Source of the DNA: Edaphobacter bradus
GTDB lineage: Bacteria; Acidobacteriota; Terriglobia; Terriglobales; Acidobacteriaceae
Assembly (NCBI RefSeq): GCF_025685645.1
Contig: NZ_JAGSYF010000001.1
Location: 186,001 to 250,000, forward strand
DNA length: 64,000 nucleotides
Direction: 5' to 3'
Shown here: piece after piece, positions 18,323 to 26,931 of the stretch
Layout: every line of letters starts with the position of its first letter
Numbering within the stretch: the first letter of the stretch is position 1
Made by a program: the position numbers and the translations under genes
Notes under the pieces: generated by a model
The model's database searches: none
The model's input: only the letters and a program-made list of their open reading frames with translations
What the model was told of the DNA's origin: nothing

Positions 18323-19663
18323 TCAGTCTCGCCGCTTCTCTTGCCGGATCCGCGCAATCTCTTCCATCCGCTGAGCCAGAAGCTTCTCGCGCCCTTCGCT
18401 CGTCGGATGATAGTAACGCCGCCCGGCCAACGAAGGCGGCAGACACTCCATATCCGCCACGCGCCCCTCAACATCGTGCGCGTACTGATAGCCCTTACCG
18501 TAGTCGAGTTCCTTCATCAGCTTGGTCGGTGCATTTCTTAGGTGCAGCGGAACCGGCTCAGCCGCCGTAGCCTGAATATCTCCAAGCACCGCGCCATACG
18601 CCGTGTAAACCGCATTCGACTTCGGCGCCAGCGCAAGATAAACCACCGCCTGCGCCAACGCGAGATCGCCTTCCGGCTGCCCAAGGAAGTGCAGTGCCTC
18701 CTTCGCAGACAGGCAAAGATTCAGCGCCTCCGGGGCTGCCAGCCCAATGTCTTCTACCGCCATCCGCACAATCCGTCGAGCACAGTACATCGGGTCTTCG
18801 CCCGCCTCGAGCATCCTTCCCAGCCAGTACAGCGCCGCATCAGGATCGCTGTTCCTCACGCTCTTGTGCAATGCCGAGATGATGTCGTAGTGCTGCTCGC
18901 CCTTCTTGTCGTACAGCAGCACTCTTCGCTGCAGCGCCTCGCTCGCCAGAGCCTTCGTAATTCTGTGGTCGCCACGCCCGTCCGCGAGTCTAGCCGCCAC
19001 CTCCAGAGCATTCAGCGCATTGCGCGCATCGCCGCTCGAGTACGAAGCAATCGTCGTCAGCGCATCCTCGTCGGCCTCGATCCCCATTGCACCCAGTCCG
19101 CGTTCAGCGTCACTCAGCGCGCGCCGTAGCAGAATCAGAATCTGCTCCTCAGTCAGCGCGACCAGCGTATAGACCCTGCACCGCGACAGCAGAGCGGCGT
19201 TGATCTCAAATGAAGGATTCTCCGTTGTCGCGCCGATCAGCCGTATCGTCCCCCGCTCCACATAGGGCAGAAACGCATCCTGCTGGGCCTTGTTGAAGCG
19301 GTGAATCTCATCGACAAACAGGATCGTGCGCGAGCCGAGGTGCGCTGCCTTTTCCGCGTCCGCCATCACCTGCTTGATCTCCTTGATCCCGCTCAGCACG
19401 GCGGAGAACTCAATGAAGCTCGCCTGCGTGCGATGCGCGATCATCTTGGCCAGCGTCGTCTTTCCAGTACCCGGAGGCCCCCAGAAGATCATCGACGTCG
19501 GATCATCGCTCTCAATCGCCAGCCGGAGCGGCTTGCCGGGCGCCAGCAGATGCTCTTGTCCCTCATACTCATTGAGCGTGTGTGGCCGCATCCTGTCGGC
19601 CAGCGGAGCCTGCCGCCCCTGTCTGCCGGCCGCCACAATCGGACTCGTATCGAATAGACTCAT
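18323..19663 (-). CDS. rarA: Replication-associated recombination protein A (AAA+ ATPase)
   Basis: RarA/MgsA acts at stalled replication forks and is related to clamp loaders. The 446-residue protein has FWGPPGTGKTTLAKMIA (Walker A, about residue 58), ILFVDEIHRFNKAQQD (Walker B), GATTENPSFEINAALLSR (sensor 1) and the C-terminal RarA block RRIVRMAVEDIGLAAPEAL...YLALAPKSNAVYTAYGA. N-terminal PLADRMRPHTLNEYEGQEHLL is the family hallmark. Its start codon overlaps the stop of the upstream RNA methyltransferase gene by 4 nt, so the two are coupled. Confidence 0.96.
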   Translation of the reverse strand: MSLFDTSPIVAAGRQGRQAPLADRMRPHTLNEYEGQEHLLAPGKPLRLAIESDDPTSMIFWGPPGTGKTTLAKMIAHRTQASFIEFSAVLSGIKEIKQVMADAEKAAHLGSRTILFVDEIHRFNKAQQDAFLPYVERGTIRLIGATTENPSFEINAALLSRCRVYTLVALTEEQILILLRRALSDAERGLGAMGIEADEDALTTIASYSSGDARNALNALEVAARLADGRGDHRITKALASEALQRRVLLYDKKGEQHYDIISALHKSVRNSDPDAALYWLGRMLEAGEDPMYCARRIVRMAVEDIGLAAPEALNLCLSAKEALHFLGQPEGDLALAQAVVYLALAPKSNAVYTAYGAVLGDIQATAAEPVPLHLRNAPTKLMKELDYGKGYQYAHDVEGRVADMECLPPSLAGRRYYHPTSEGREKLLAQRMEEIARIRQEKRRD

Positions 19664-20466
19664 CGCTGCGCTCCTGCAGCAGCTCTCTGGCGCGAAGCCT
19701 CATACAGAAGCAGCGACCCCGCTACCGCCGCATTCAAACTCTCTACCGGCCCGGGGCAGGGAATCGTCACCCGCGCATCGGCTATAGCCATCCACTCCGC
19801 ACTCAACCCCGCGCCCTCGTTGCCGATCATCACCGCACATGCGCCGCGAAGGTTCGCATCCTGCGCAGCCTCAACACCAGCGTCCTGTGCTCCGACAGCA
19901 GCCAGCAGCCGCACGCCGCGCCGCTTCAACCCCGCAATCTCTTCAGCAGTGGCAGGCACTACCGGCACGCGAAAGACGCTCCCCACGCTAGCGCGCAGCG
20001 CCTTCTGGTTCCACGCGCTCACCGTTCCCGGGGTGGTCAAAACACCCGCAGCCTCAAACGCCTCCGCCGACCGCACCAGCGTCCCCAGGTTGCCGGGGTC
20101 TTGCAATCCGCAAGCAATGACGAGCAGCGGCTTCGGCCCCTCGAGCACATCATCGAGATGATGCACAGGCGGCGCCAGTAACGCTGCGATACCCTGCGGT
20201 GACTGCGTCTCTACCGCGCTCGCAAAGACGTCGTCGGTCACCCGCAGCACCTCGACGCCGTGAGGCAGGCCGCGAGGTATCGGCCTCCGCTCGCTCACAA
20301 ACACCATCTTCAAAGCGATGGCGCTGCGCACAGCCTCTTCCAGCAGATGCTCTCCTTCAATGGCGCTCAGTCCATCGCTCAGCCGCGCATTACCTGCAAA
20401 CGCCGCTCGCAACTGCTTCACCCGCGCATTCGCTCTGCTTGAGATCAGCGTCTCCGCCACTGTCAT
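19660..20466 (-). CDS. TrmH/SpoU-family RNA 2'-O-methyltransferase
   Basis: The protein is predicted to methylate ribose 2'-OH in rRNA or tRNA using SAM. The 268-residue sequence has an N-terminal substrate-binding domain (ISSRANARVKQLRAAFAG, EGEHLLEEAVR) and a SPOUT knot: VIACGLQDPGNLGTLVRSAE (motif 1), CAVMIGNEGAGLSAEW (motif 2) and VTIPCPGPVESLNAAVAGSLLLYEA (motif 3). It resembles RlmB/YsgA-type enzymes, but the target nucleotide cannot be read from sequence. A TAAGAT box ends 6 nt before the ATG, another leaderless-type start. It overlaps rarA by 4 nt. Confidence 0.9.
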   Translation of the reverse strand: MTVAETLISSRANARVKQLRAAFAGNARLSDGLSAIEGEHLLEEAVRSAIALKMVFVSERRPIPRGLPHGVEVLRVTDDVFASAVETQSPQGIAALLAPPVHHLDDVLEGPKPLLVIACGLQDPGNLGTLVRSAEAFEAAGVLTTPGTVSAWNQKALRASVGSVFRVPVVPATAEEIAGLKRRGVRLLAAVGAQDAGVEAAQDANLRGACAVMIGNEGAGLSAEWMAIADARVTIPCPGPVESLNAAVAGSLLLYEASRQRAAAGAQR

Positions 20467-20702
20467 TCCAAAATCTTACGCTGTCGCCTTCCAGCCTGCT
20501 CTCCGCCGCTTCAAGCGCGACCACGGATTACTGCAGATGGTCATAGATAAAACAGAACAGCAGTGGTCTTCGAAAACCAGCTTTCTGTTCTGGCCTTTGA
20601 TCCGTGCTGGTCCGCGCCCATCCGCGGTCAGCGTCCTTGAACCAATGCCACCGGTATACTATGCAAGATGGCCGCATCCCCCGGCACAGGAGCCCTGAAA
20701 TC

Positions 20703-21347
20703 TTGACGGCCGAGACACTTCGCATCCATCCCGACGAGCCCGAGCCTGAACTCGTCAACAAAGTTGTTGCTCGTCTTCACTGCGGCGACGTCGTCGCGCT
20801 CCCCACCGATACCTTCTACGGACTCGCCGTCGACCCGGTAAATCTCATGGCCGTCGATCGCATCTACGAGATCAAGTCCCGCGCCCGCCACAAGCCCCTC
20901 TCGCTGCTCATCTCCGACGTCGCGCAGGCCTACGAACTTGTCCGTACGGTCGATACTGCCTTCGACCGTCTCGCCGAGCGCTTCTGGCCCGGCCCGCTTA
21001 CTATCGTCGTCAAGGCCGGCTCGAAGCTGCCCTTGCGAGTCACCGCCAACACAGGCAACGTCGCTCTTCGCGTTCCGGAGGCAGCGATTCCACGAGCCGT
21101 TGTCAAGCAGCTCGGCCTGCCCATCACTGCGACCTCCGCCAACCTCTTCGGTCTCCCCGAGTGCACCTATGCCAACGGCGTCCGCGAGCAGCTTGGCGAC
21201 AAGATTCCCCTCATCGTCGATGGCGGCCCCACGGCACGCGCGATCCCGACCACCATCGTCGATCTCTCCGGCGGCGGCAACTCATGGATGATCCTCCGCG
21301 AAGGCGCTATCCCCACACATGAGATCGCCCTTACACTGCATCGTTGA
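20703..21347 (+). CDS. tsaC: Threonylcarbamoyl-AMP synthase (Sua5/YciO/YrdC family)
   Basis: The enzyme condenses threonine, bicarbonate and ATP into threonylcarbamoyl-AMP for t6A37 of tRNA. The YrdC fold is clear: GGDVV-like entry GDVVALPTDTFYGLAVDP, KSRARHKPLSLLISDV (KxR and KPL motifs), RFWPGPLTIVVKA, LRVPEAAIPRAVVKQLGLPITATSAN. I place the start at a TTG (20703) because AGGAG lies 10 nt upstream and a TATACT -10 box at 20655-20660 would start the RNA after the alternative ATG at 20661. The length of 214 residues is normal for the short TsaC form. TsaC versus a YciO paralogue cannot be fully separated. Confidence 0.85.
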   Translation: MTAETLRIHPDEPEPELVNKVVARLHCGDVVALPTDTFYGLAVDPVNLMAVDRIYEIKSRARHKPLSLLISDVAQAYELVRTVDTAFDRLAERFWPGPLTIVVKAGSKLPLRVTANTGNVALRVPEAAIPRAVVKQLGLPITATSANLFGLPECTYANGVREQLGDKIPLIVDGGPTARAIPTTIVDLSGGGNSWMILREGAIPTHEIALTLHR

Positions 21348-21407
21348 GCCCTTTTCGAAGGCTCTCCACACTCCCGCGCCGATGCCGTACACTCAAATCG
21401 CCCCACA

Positions 21408-22082
21408 ATGATCGTCCCGGCCTCCAACCTGCGGCGTAGGCGTTCTTCCAGCGGCTGGACTGCGTTGCGCCGTCTCGCCGGCATCGTCCTGGTCGTCGCG
21501 CTCGCCTGGAGCGTCTACGTCTACCACCAGATCGCCCAAGTCGCACACCACGATGACGCCCAGCCCGCCGATGCCATCGCCGTCTTCGGCGCAGCGGAGT
21601 ATCTGGGCCGCCCCTCGCCGGTTCTTCATGCGCGCCTCGACCACGCCGTCGATCTCTATCGCAAGCAGATTGCCCCGCTCATCATCACCCTTGGCGGCGG
21701 TAGCGACCGCGACTCCGGCAACACCGAAGGTGCCGTCGGCCGTGACTATCTCCTCGCCAACGGAGTCCCCTTCGGCAACATCATCGCCGAGACCCGCTCC
21801 ACCGATACTGAGCAGCAGGTCCGCCGCCTCGCGGCCATTGCGCGCGACAACAACCTCCATCACGTCGTCGTCGTCTCTGACGGCACTCATCTCTTCCGTA
21901 TCCGCGAGCTCTGCAGCGACGCTGGCCTCGACGTCTACACCTCGCCGCGCCCCGCGCTCGGCCACATCAGCAGCTACGACCTCGCCATGCGCTACTTCCA
22001 CGAGATCATCAGCTACACCATGGTGCGGCTCCACCTCGATGAAAGCTGGCTTCACTGGGTCGAGGGTAAAGAGGACTTCTAA
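21408..22082 (+). CDS. YdcF/ElyC-family (DUF218) membrane-anchored protein
   Basis: The 224-residue protein has one N-terminal membrane segment (LAGIVLVVALAWSVYVYH) followed by a DUF218 domain: ADAIAVFGAAEYLGRPSPVLHARLDHAVDLYR, LIITLGGGSDRDSGNTEGAVGRDYLL, ETRSTDTEQQVRRLAAIA, HHVVVVSDGTHLFRIREL. Family members such as ElyC and SanA affect envelope polysaccharide or peptidoglycan metabolism; the catalytic activity is unsettled. A TACACT box ends 14 nt before the ATG. It is convergent with the DUF92 gene, whose stop overlaps by 4 nt. Confidence 0.86.
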   Translation: MIVPASNLRRRRSSSGWTALRRLAGIVLVVALAWSVYVYHQIAQVAHHDDAQPADAIAVFGAAEYLGRPSPVLHARLDHAVDLYRKQIAPLIITLGGGSDRDSGNTEGAVGRDYLLANGVPFGNIIAETRSTDTEQQVRRLAAIARDNNLHHVVVVSDGTHLFRIRELCSDAGLDVYTSPRPALGHISSYDLAMRYFHEIISYTMVRLHLDESWLHWVEGKEDF

Positions 22083-22921
22083 CGCGTCAGCGCCTGTGCC
22101 AGCAGTGCAGCAAACAGAGTCGAAGCGAAGTTCACCAGGTCATTTCCCATCCATCCTCGCCGCTCGACCGTAGCTCCCAGCAGGCTGTCGAAGAGCAACC
22201 CTGCACAGGCCGCCCCCATCACGGCAGCCTTATTCGGCCACAGTGCATGGTGCATAGCGCCGATCGCCACGATCGCTCCTGCGGCGACGACTCCGGCCAC
22301 TGTTCCCCACATGCTCACACCTCCATCGGTGCCGGCTGGCACCGGCTTCAGCGTCGTGATCAGGAGCGCCCTGCCTCCCACAGCCTGCCCGATCTCCGAA
22401 GAGACCGTATCTGCCGTCGCCTCGGCCAGCGCCGCGATGCATCCCTCATATCGCCCCGCAGCGGCAAACAGAGCCGCGACTCCGAGGTTCGCCGCAATCT
22501 GCGACGCCTTCCGCCCGCTCCGCGCCTCTGCAACCCCGCGGGCCTCCTTCCTGGCGCGTCCAAACCTTGTCGCCGCAGATGTCAGCACAAACAGCACGAT
22601 CAGGGCAGGAAAGGCGGGCCGCAGCACCGGAAGCGAAGAGAACCGCGTCCAGACCTCGGACGACTGGGCCAGCAGAAAGCAGACCGCCCAGCCCATCGCT
22701 GTCCCGCCTGGAGTAGCCGCTCGCAGCCCCCACACCAGCGCCGCAAACAGGCTGCTGAGGAGTAGCGGCCCCGACAGCGACCACAGCGGCAGGCCCAGCT
22801 TCAGCGCGGCGATAGGCGGCGCCGCTGCAGCCAAGGCCAGCAGTAGTCCGACTACCCAGGTCAACGCAGCAGATTGTCTGCCGTCCCGCGCTCTTGGGAT
22901 CGCCTTATTCCAGACTTCCAT
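22079..22921 (-). CDS. DUF92 membrane protein (VTE6/phytyl-phosphate-kinase-like family)
   Basis: The protein is a polytopic membrane protein of about 280 residues with six or more hydrophobic stretches (WVVGLLLALAAAAPPIAAL, LIVLFVLTSAATRFG and others). It carries the DUF92 signatures GRKASQIAANLGVAALFA, AALAEATADTVSSEIGQ, GTDGGVSMWGTVAGVVAA and a C-terminal MGNDLVNFASTLFAAL. Plant VTE6, a member of this family, phosphorylates phytyl phosphate to the diphosphate, so an isoprenoid-phosphate kinase role is possible but inferred. I start at the ATG at 22921; an upstream in-frame start at 22975 would overlap the promoter of the divergent lipoprotein gene. Confidence 0.8.
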   Translation of the reverse strand: MEVWNKAIPRARDGRQSAALTWVVGLLLALAAAAPPIAALKLGLPLWSLSGPLLLSSLFAALVWGLRAATPGGTAMGWAVCFLLAQSSEVWTRFSSLPVLRPAFPALIVLFVLTSAATRFGRARKEARGVAEARSGRKASQIAANLGVAALFAAAGRYEGCIAALAEATADTVSSEIGQAVGGRALLITTLKPVPAGTDGGVSMWGTVAGVVAAGAIVAIGAMHHALWPNKAAVMGAACAGLLFDSLLGATVERRGWMGNDLVNFASTLFAALLAQALTR

Positions 22922-22996
22922 TAGCAGCGTCCAAGCCTCACAGTGATTTACAATCACTCTGAGCATAGCCAACACAGCAACATAGCGGGAGCAGTT

Positions 22997-24349
22997 TTGT
23001 ATCTAGTCCGTATCGCAGCAAAGGGAACCAACCAGCCACGGTCTAACCGACGCTCCATTCTGTCTCGGGCCCGGACCGCATCCACATTCGCTCTGGCAGT
23101 CGTCGCCCTCGGCTCTCTCGCCGGATGTGGGAACACGTACCGTCCCGTGGTGTCCTCTATCAACCCGGTCGGCCCGGCGGGTCAGCCCCAGAAGTTCGCG
23201 GTCGCCGTCTCCAGTCCCAGCTCGACGACACCAGGCATCGTTACATTCGTCGACTTTTCGGGTGATTCCGTCCTCATCACGGCAAATCTCGGGCTCGTCC
23301 CGTACTGGCTCTCGCTCAACGGCGGCGGCACCACCGGCTACACGCTCAACCAGGACGGCACCCTCACCAGCTTCGACATCTCCACCCAGCTTCAGACCAG
23401 GGATGTCCTGCAGACGACGCTGCTCTCGGGTGCGAATCCCGGAAACATCTTCGTCGACTCCAGATCGACCTACATCACGGAGCCCGGACGAAACGCCGTG
23501 GCTCAGCTTCAGGGATCGCCGTCAGCTCTCAAGCAGGAGTTTCCCATCGCCACGGGCTACTCTCCGGTTTACATCGCCGGCTTTCCCGGCTCTGCCAGGG
23601 CGTACATCATCAATCAGAGCACCTCGGGCGGCAATGGCCAGGTCGTCGCCATCGAATCGTCGAGCTCAAGCCTCTCCAACACGCTTCCTGTCGGCCACGG
23701 ACCTGTCTACGGCGTTATGACCGCCGACGGCAAGCGCGCCTTCATCATGAACAAGACCGACGGAACCGTCTCGGTCATCAACGCGCAGACCAACGCGCTC
23801 GACACGGCACCCGCCGGCAGCACCAACCCCATCGTCGTCGGCACCGCGCCTCTTTGGGCTGACCTTGCCCCAACGCTCAACGAACTCGTCGTAGCCAATG
23901 CCGGCGATGGAACCAACCCCGGCTCAGTCAGTATCATCAACATCCCGCTCTGCTCGGCCTCCGCGCTATCCAACAACCCGAACTGCGATGCGAATAATCC
24001 GGTCGACGCCAATGGATTCGGCCAGGTTCTCGCCAACGTCAAGGTTGGAGTGAATCCGCTCATGGTCGCGGTTCTGCAGGACGGCAGCAAGGCCTACGTA
24101 ATCAATCAGCATGACAGCACGGTCTCGGTGATCAACCTCACCTATAACACTGTCACTGCAACGATCCCGGTTCCCCGGACACCCAACCCCACCTTCATCG
24201 CCGCGACCACCGGAACCCCCACAGGAAAGGTGTACGTCACGTCGCCGACCTCCAACACCATGACCGTCATACGCACTGACACCGACGCGGTCGAGACCAC
24301 CGTTGACCTCCAGGGTAAGGGAGTGATGGTTCGCGTTACGCAGCCCTAG
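22997..24349 (+). CDS. YVTN/YncE-type beta-propeller lipoprotein
   Basis: The protein is predicted to be exported as a lipoprotein (VVALGSLAGCGN lipobox near residue 40) and to fold into a seven-bladed propeller. Blades recur as DGKRAFIMNKTDGTVSVINA, NELVVANAGDGTNPGSVSII, DGSKAYVINQHDSTVSVINL and TGKVYVTSPTSNTMTVIRT, each about 45-60 residues apart. The TTG at 22997 is favoured because GGGAG lies 5 nt upstream and a TACAAT -10 box is at 22949; the in-frame start at 22943 precedes that promoter. Such Acidobacteria proteins are abundant and without a known ligand; they may bind or hydrolyse extracellular compounds. Confidence 0.8.
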   Translation: MYLVRIAAKGTNQPRSNRRSILSRARTASTFALAVVALGSLAGCGNTYRPVVSSINPVGPAGQPQKFAVAVSSPSSTTPGIVTFVDFSGDSVLITANLGLVPYWLSLNGGGTTGYTLNQDGTLTSFDISTQLQTRDVLQTTLLSGANPGNIFVDSRSTYITEPGRNAVAQLQGSPSALKQEFPIATGYSPVYIAGFPGSARAYIINQSTSGGNGQVVAIESSSSSLSNTLPVGHGPVYGVMTADGKRAFIMNKTDGTVSVINAQTNALDTAPAGSTNPIVVGTAPLWADLAPTLNELVVANAGDGTNPGSVSIINIPLCSASALSNNPNCDANNPVDANGFGQVLANVKVGVNPLMVAVLQDGSKAYVINQHDSTVSVINLTYNTVTATIPVPRTPNPTFIAATTGTPTGKVYVTSPTSNTMTVIRTDTDAVETTVDLQGKGVMVRVTQP

Positions 24350-24378
24350 CCCGATCGCAGTAAAGCTCTGTGAGAACC

Positions 24379-25266
24379 CTAGTTCCCCGCCATCACAATC
24401 GGCATAGTCGGGGTCTGTGAGCCGCCGTCGTCCTCAACGGTGATGCCAAAGGCCCTCGCCTCGATCCCCTTGGGCAGCGGAGGTAGAATCACGCTGGCGT
24501 TCCCCCGATCATCCGGATGAAACGTCCCCGCCGGGATAGGATCGCGGCCGTCGGCTGGAATGAGCCACAGCTCGTAAGTCTTATACGTCTGCAGCGGCTC
24601 CATATTGCTGGCGAGAAAGATCAGCGTGCCGTTCCGCGGCACATAGGTCACTCTCCCCTGTGGCTGCGGAGGCGTCTGCGTCGCCGGAGCCTTTGTCAGA
24701 GTCACCTGCCTGGCCGTAGGATCGGTCATCGTATCGACCAGCTGTTTGGCCGCGGCCGCATCACTGCTCAGCCGGTCGATCTGCGCCGCCTGCAACGTCG
24801 CTGAGGCACGCAGCGCCTGGCGCTCGTGGTAGAGGCTTCCTGCTGTCACTGCGAGTCCCGCCGCCACAGCCCACCCCACCCACGGAAACACCTTCGCGGC
24901 GATATTCCGTCGCGGAGTGACCTCTTCTTCGTCAAGATATCTGCCGCTTCCCAACCCCCTGCTGAAGCTATTCTGCCCGCGTAGCGTGTTCTCAAACGGC
25001 ACCGGAACTGGCGGCCGCTCCACCGGAACAGCCTTCTTCTCGCGGGCGACCTGTTTCATCAGCCGCTCGCGTGCCTGTGCCGGCTGCGAGTGCATCTCGG
25101 CCGTCATCGCATAGATCGCCAGGTCGCCCTGATGCTCTGCCACCTGGTGGCGGCATGTGGCGCAAGCTGCAAGGTGGGCCGCAATCTCCGCTGCCTCTTC
25201 TTTGGAGAAAAGCTGCATGGCGTACAGTGCCAGATCGTCCGAATCGTAATGTCTGGTCGCGTTCAT
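24379..25266 (-). CDS. Anti-sigma factor (zinc-binding ZAS plus RskA-like domain)
   Basis: The protein should hold the ECF sigma factor encoded just upstream in an inactive state at the inner membrane. It has an N-terminal zinc-binding anti-sigma domain with HLAACATCRHQV (HxxxCxxC), one membrane segment near residue 130 (WVGWAVAAGLAVTAGSLY), and a periplasmic C-terminal domain of the anti-sigma-K (RskA) type (YKTYELWLIPADGRDPIPAGTF, GIEARAFGITVEDDGGSQTP). The start overlaps the sigma gene's stop by 4 nt, typical of such pairs. The signal that releases the sigma factor is not evident. Confidence 0.9.
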   Translation of the reverse strand: MNATRHYDSDDLALYAMQLFSKEEAAEIAAHLAACATCRHQVAEHQGDLAIYAMTAEMHSQPAQARERLMKQVAREKKAVPVERPPVPVPFENTLRGQNSFSRGLGSGRYLDEEEVTPRRNIAAKVFPWVGWAVAAGLAVTAGSLYHERQALRASATLQAAQIDRLSSDAAAAKQLVDTMTDPTARQVTLTKAPATQTPPQPQGRVTYVPRNGTLIFLASNMEPLQTYKTYELWLIPADGRDPIPAGTFHPDDRGNASVILPPLPKGIEARAFGITVEDDGGSQTPTMPIVMAGN

Positions 25267-25829
25267 GCCAGGAATGCCCTTCTCAACGTTGTCAGCGCGC
25301 TGCGTATTCTCGTCTTCACGGTTCCCAGCGGATCGCCCGTCATCTCTGCGATCTCCGAATGGGTCAGGCCGTCGAAGAACGCCATCTCCAGCGTCTTGCG
25401 CTGATCGACCGGAAGCCTGTAGATCACGCCCCGCGCCTTCTCCATCAGGGTATTGCGTTCCGCCTCATTGGCCAGGTCGTACGGACCTGCCAGAGCAACC
25501 TCATCGACGGATTCTGCCGGTCTCTTCCGCCGAAGCGCATCGATCGACCGGTTCCGCGACACGACAACCAGCCAGCCCCCCAGGCTGCCGCGAGTCGCCG
25601 TGAACGTCGCCGGATTCCTCCAGATCTGCATGAACACGTCCTGAAGAATGTCCTCAGCCGAGGCGGGGTCGCGCAGAACCCGCAGCGCCACCGAGTACAC
25701 CAGCTTCGCGTACCGGTCATACAGCGTTGCCATCGCCTGCTCATCGCCACGCTGCACCTGAGCCAGCAGGATGACATCATCCTGCTGCGAAGCCGGCGAG
25801 GTCCCCGCGAGTCCCGTCTCTCTATACAT
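25263..25829 (-). CDS. ECF-family RNA polymerase sigma factor
   Basis: The protein carries sigma region 2 (EQAMATLYDRYAKLVYSVAL, LQDVFMQIWRNPATF with VVVSRNRSIDALRR) and region 4 (LPVDQRKTLEMAFFDGLTHSEIAEMTGDPLGTVKTRIRSAL helix-turn-helix). It resembles the SigK/RpoE subgroup and is paired with the RskA-like anti-sigma gene downstream with an ATGA overlap. I start at the ATG at 25829; a GTG three codons upstream is possible and no strong ribosome-binding site decides. Target promoters are unknown; the only other genes on this side of the divergent region are the anti-sigma factor. Confidence 0.9.
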   Translation of the reverse strand: MYRETGLAGTSPASQQDDVILLAQVQRGDEQAMATLYDRYAKLVYSVALRVLRDPASAEDILQDVFMQIWRNPATFTATRGSLGGWLVVVSRNRSIDALRRKRPAESVDEVALAGPYDLANEAERNTLMEKARGVIYRLPVDQRKTLEMAFFDGLTHSEIAEMTGDPLGTVKTRIRSALTTLRRAFLA

Positions 25830-26074
25830 ACAACGCACCCGCGCATTGCACCGGATTGCTCCGGCCCAATGTCTTTACGGTTCCCGCGTTCTTTCGGACA
25901 CATCCCATTCCGCTATCATCAACTCCGTTACCTAGTCACTCTAACTGAATTTGTCCGCCTATCCCACACACAAACAACGCCTTCCGCCGCATGTACCCTT
26001 AGTAGTGAATAACGAATGAATAAGATGCACCTGTTCGCGAAGTCCACCTTCGGCACAGCAATCGGAATGGATTC

Positions 26075-26833
26075 ATGAAGACCCGTCTCGACAAACTCCT
26101 CGTTGACCAGGGCCACGCCGCCTCCCGCGAGCGCGCCCAGGCCCTCATCCTCGCTGGCCGCGTCCTCGTCAACGAGCAGCGCGTCGACAAGCCCGGAGCC
26201 CCCGTCCCAGCCGACGCGGCCATTCGCCTCCTCGGCTCCGATCTCAAATACGTCAGCCGCGGCGGCCTCAAGCTCGAGCACGCCCTCGCCCACTGGCGCA
26301 TCGACCTTACCGGCCTCGCCTGCGTCGACATCGGAGCCTCCACCGGCGGCTTCACCGACTGCATGCTCCAGTCCGGAGCCGCCTCCGTTCTCGCCGTCGA
26401 TACCGGCTACGGCCAGATCGCCCACAAGCTCCGTGACGACCCGCGCGTCACCCTCCGCGAGCGCACCAACGCCCGCCTGCTCACCTCCGGCGAACTCCTC
26501 TCGCCCAACACACCCACGCCGGCGTTCCTCTCCATGGACGTCTCCTTCATCTCCGCAACCCTTGTCCTCCCCGCCGTCATCGCGGCCCTCAGCACATCCA
26601 GCCAGCGCTGGCAGGGAACTGCCGTCATCCTCATCAAACCGCAGTTCGAGGTCGGCCGCCACAACATCGGCAAGGGCGGCATCGTGCGCGACCCCGAGGC
26701 CCGCAAGCAGGCAATCGAAAAAGTAACCGCCTGTGCTGCCGAACTAGGCGCAACCGATCTCGAAGTTATCGATTCCCCCATCCAGGGCATGGAGGGCAAC
26801 CACGAGTACCTCCTGAAAGCGCGATGGGAGTAA
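26075..26833 (+). CDS. tlyA: TlyA-family rRNA 2'-O-methyltransferase
   Basis: TlyA enzymes methylate ribose in 16S and/or 23S rRNA and confer capreomycin sensitivity in mycobacteria. The 252-residue sequence has an N-terminal S4 RNA-binding domain (RLDKLLVDQGHAASRERAQ, AGRVLVNEQ) and an FtsJ-like Rossmann domain (KYVSRGGLKLEHAL, CVDIGASTGGFTDCMLQSGA, VDTGYGQIAHKLRDD, SMDVSFISATLVLP, LIKPQFEVGR). Catalytic Lys/Asp/Lys residues are in place. Whether it acts as a hemolysin, as older names suggest, is not supported by anything here. It is followed by nadK 98 nt downstream. Confidence 0.94.
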   Translation: MKTRLDKLLVDQGHAASRERAQALILAGRVLVNEQRVDKPGAPVPADAAIRLLGSDLKYVSRGGLKLEHALAHWRIDLTGLACVDIGASTGGFTDCMLQSGAASVLAVDTGYGQIAHKLRDDPRVTLRERTNARLLTSGELLSPNTPTPAFLSMDVSFISATLVLPAVIAALSTSSQRWQGTAVILIKPQFEVGRHNIGKGGIVRDPEARKQAIEKVTACAAELGATDLEVIDSPIQGMEGNHEYLLKARWE

Positions 26834-26931
26834 TCCCCGAGCCGCAACCGGATCGCCACGAAGATTGGTGCGATGCCTTCCATCAACGCTCATCCGTGAA
26901 GATCCGCGGCCGTGCCGTAAACTAGACATCA

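Noticed and set aside
20604-20702. Longer tsaC start using an ATG at 20661 or earlier
   Set aside because: A TATACT box at 20655-20660 would start the RNA after that ATG, and the TTG at 20703 has AGGAG upstream.
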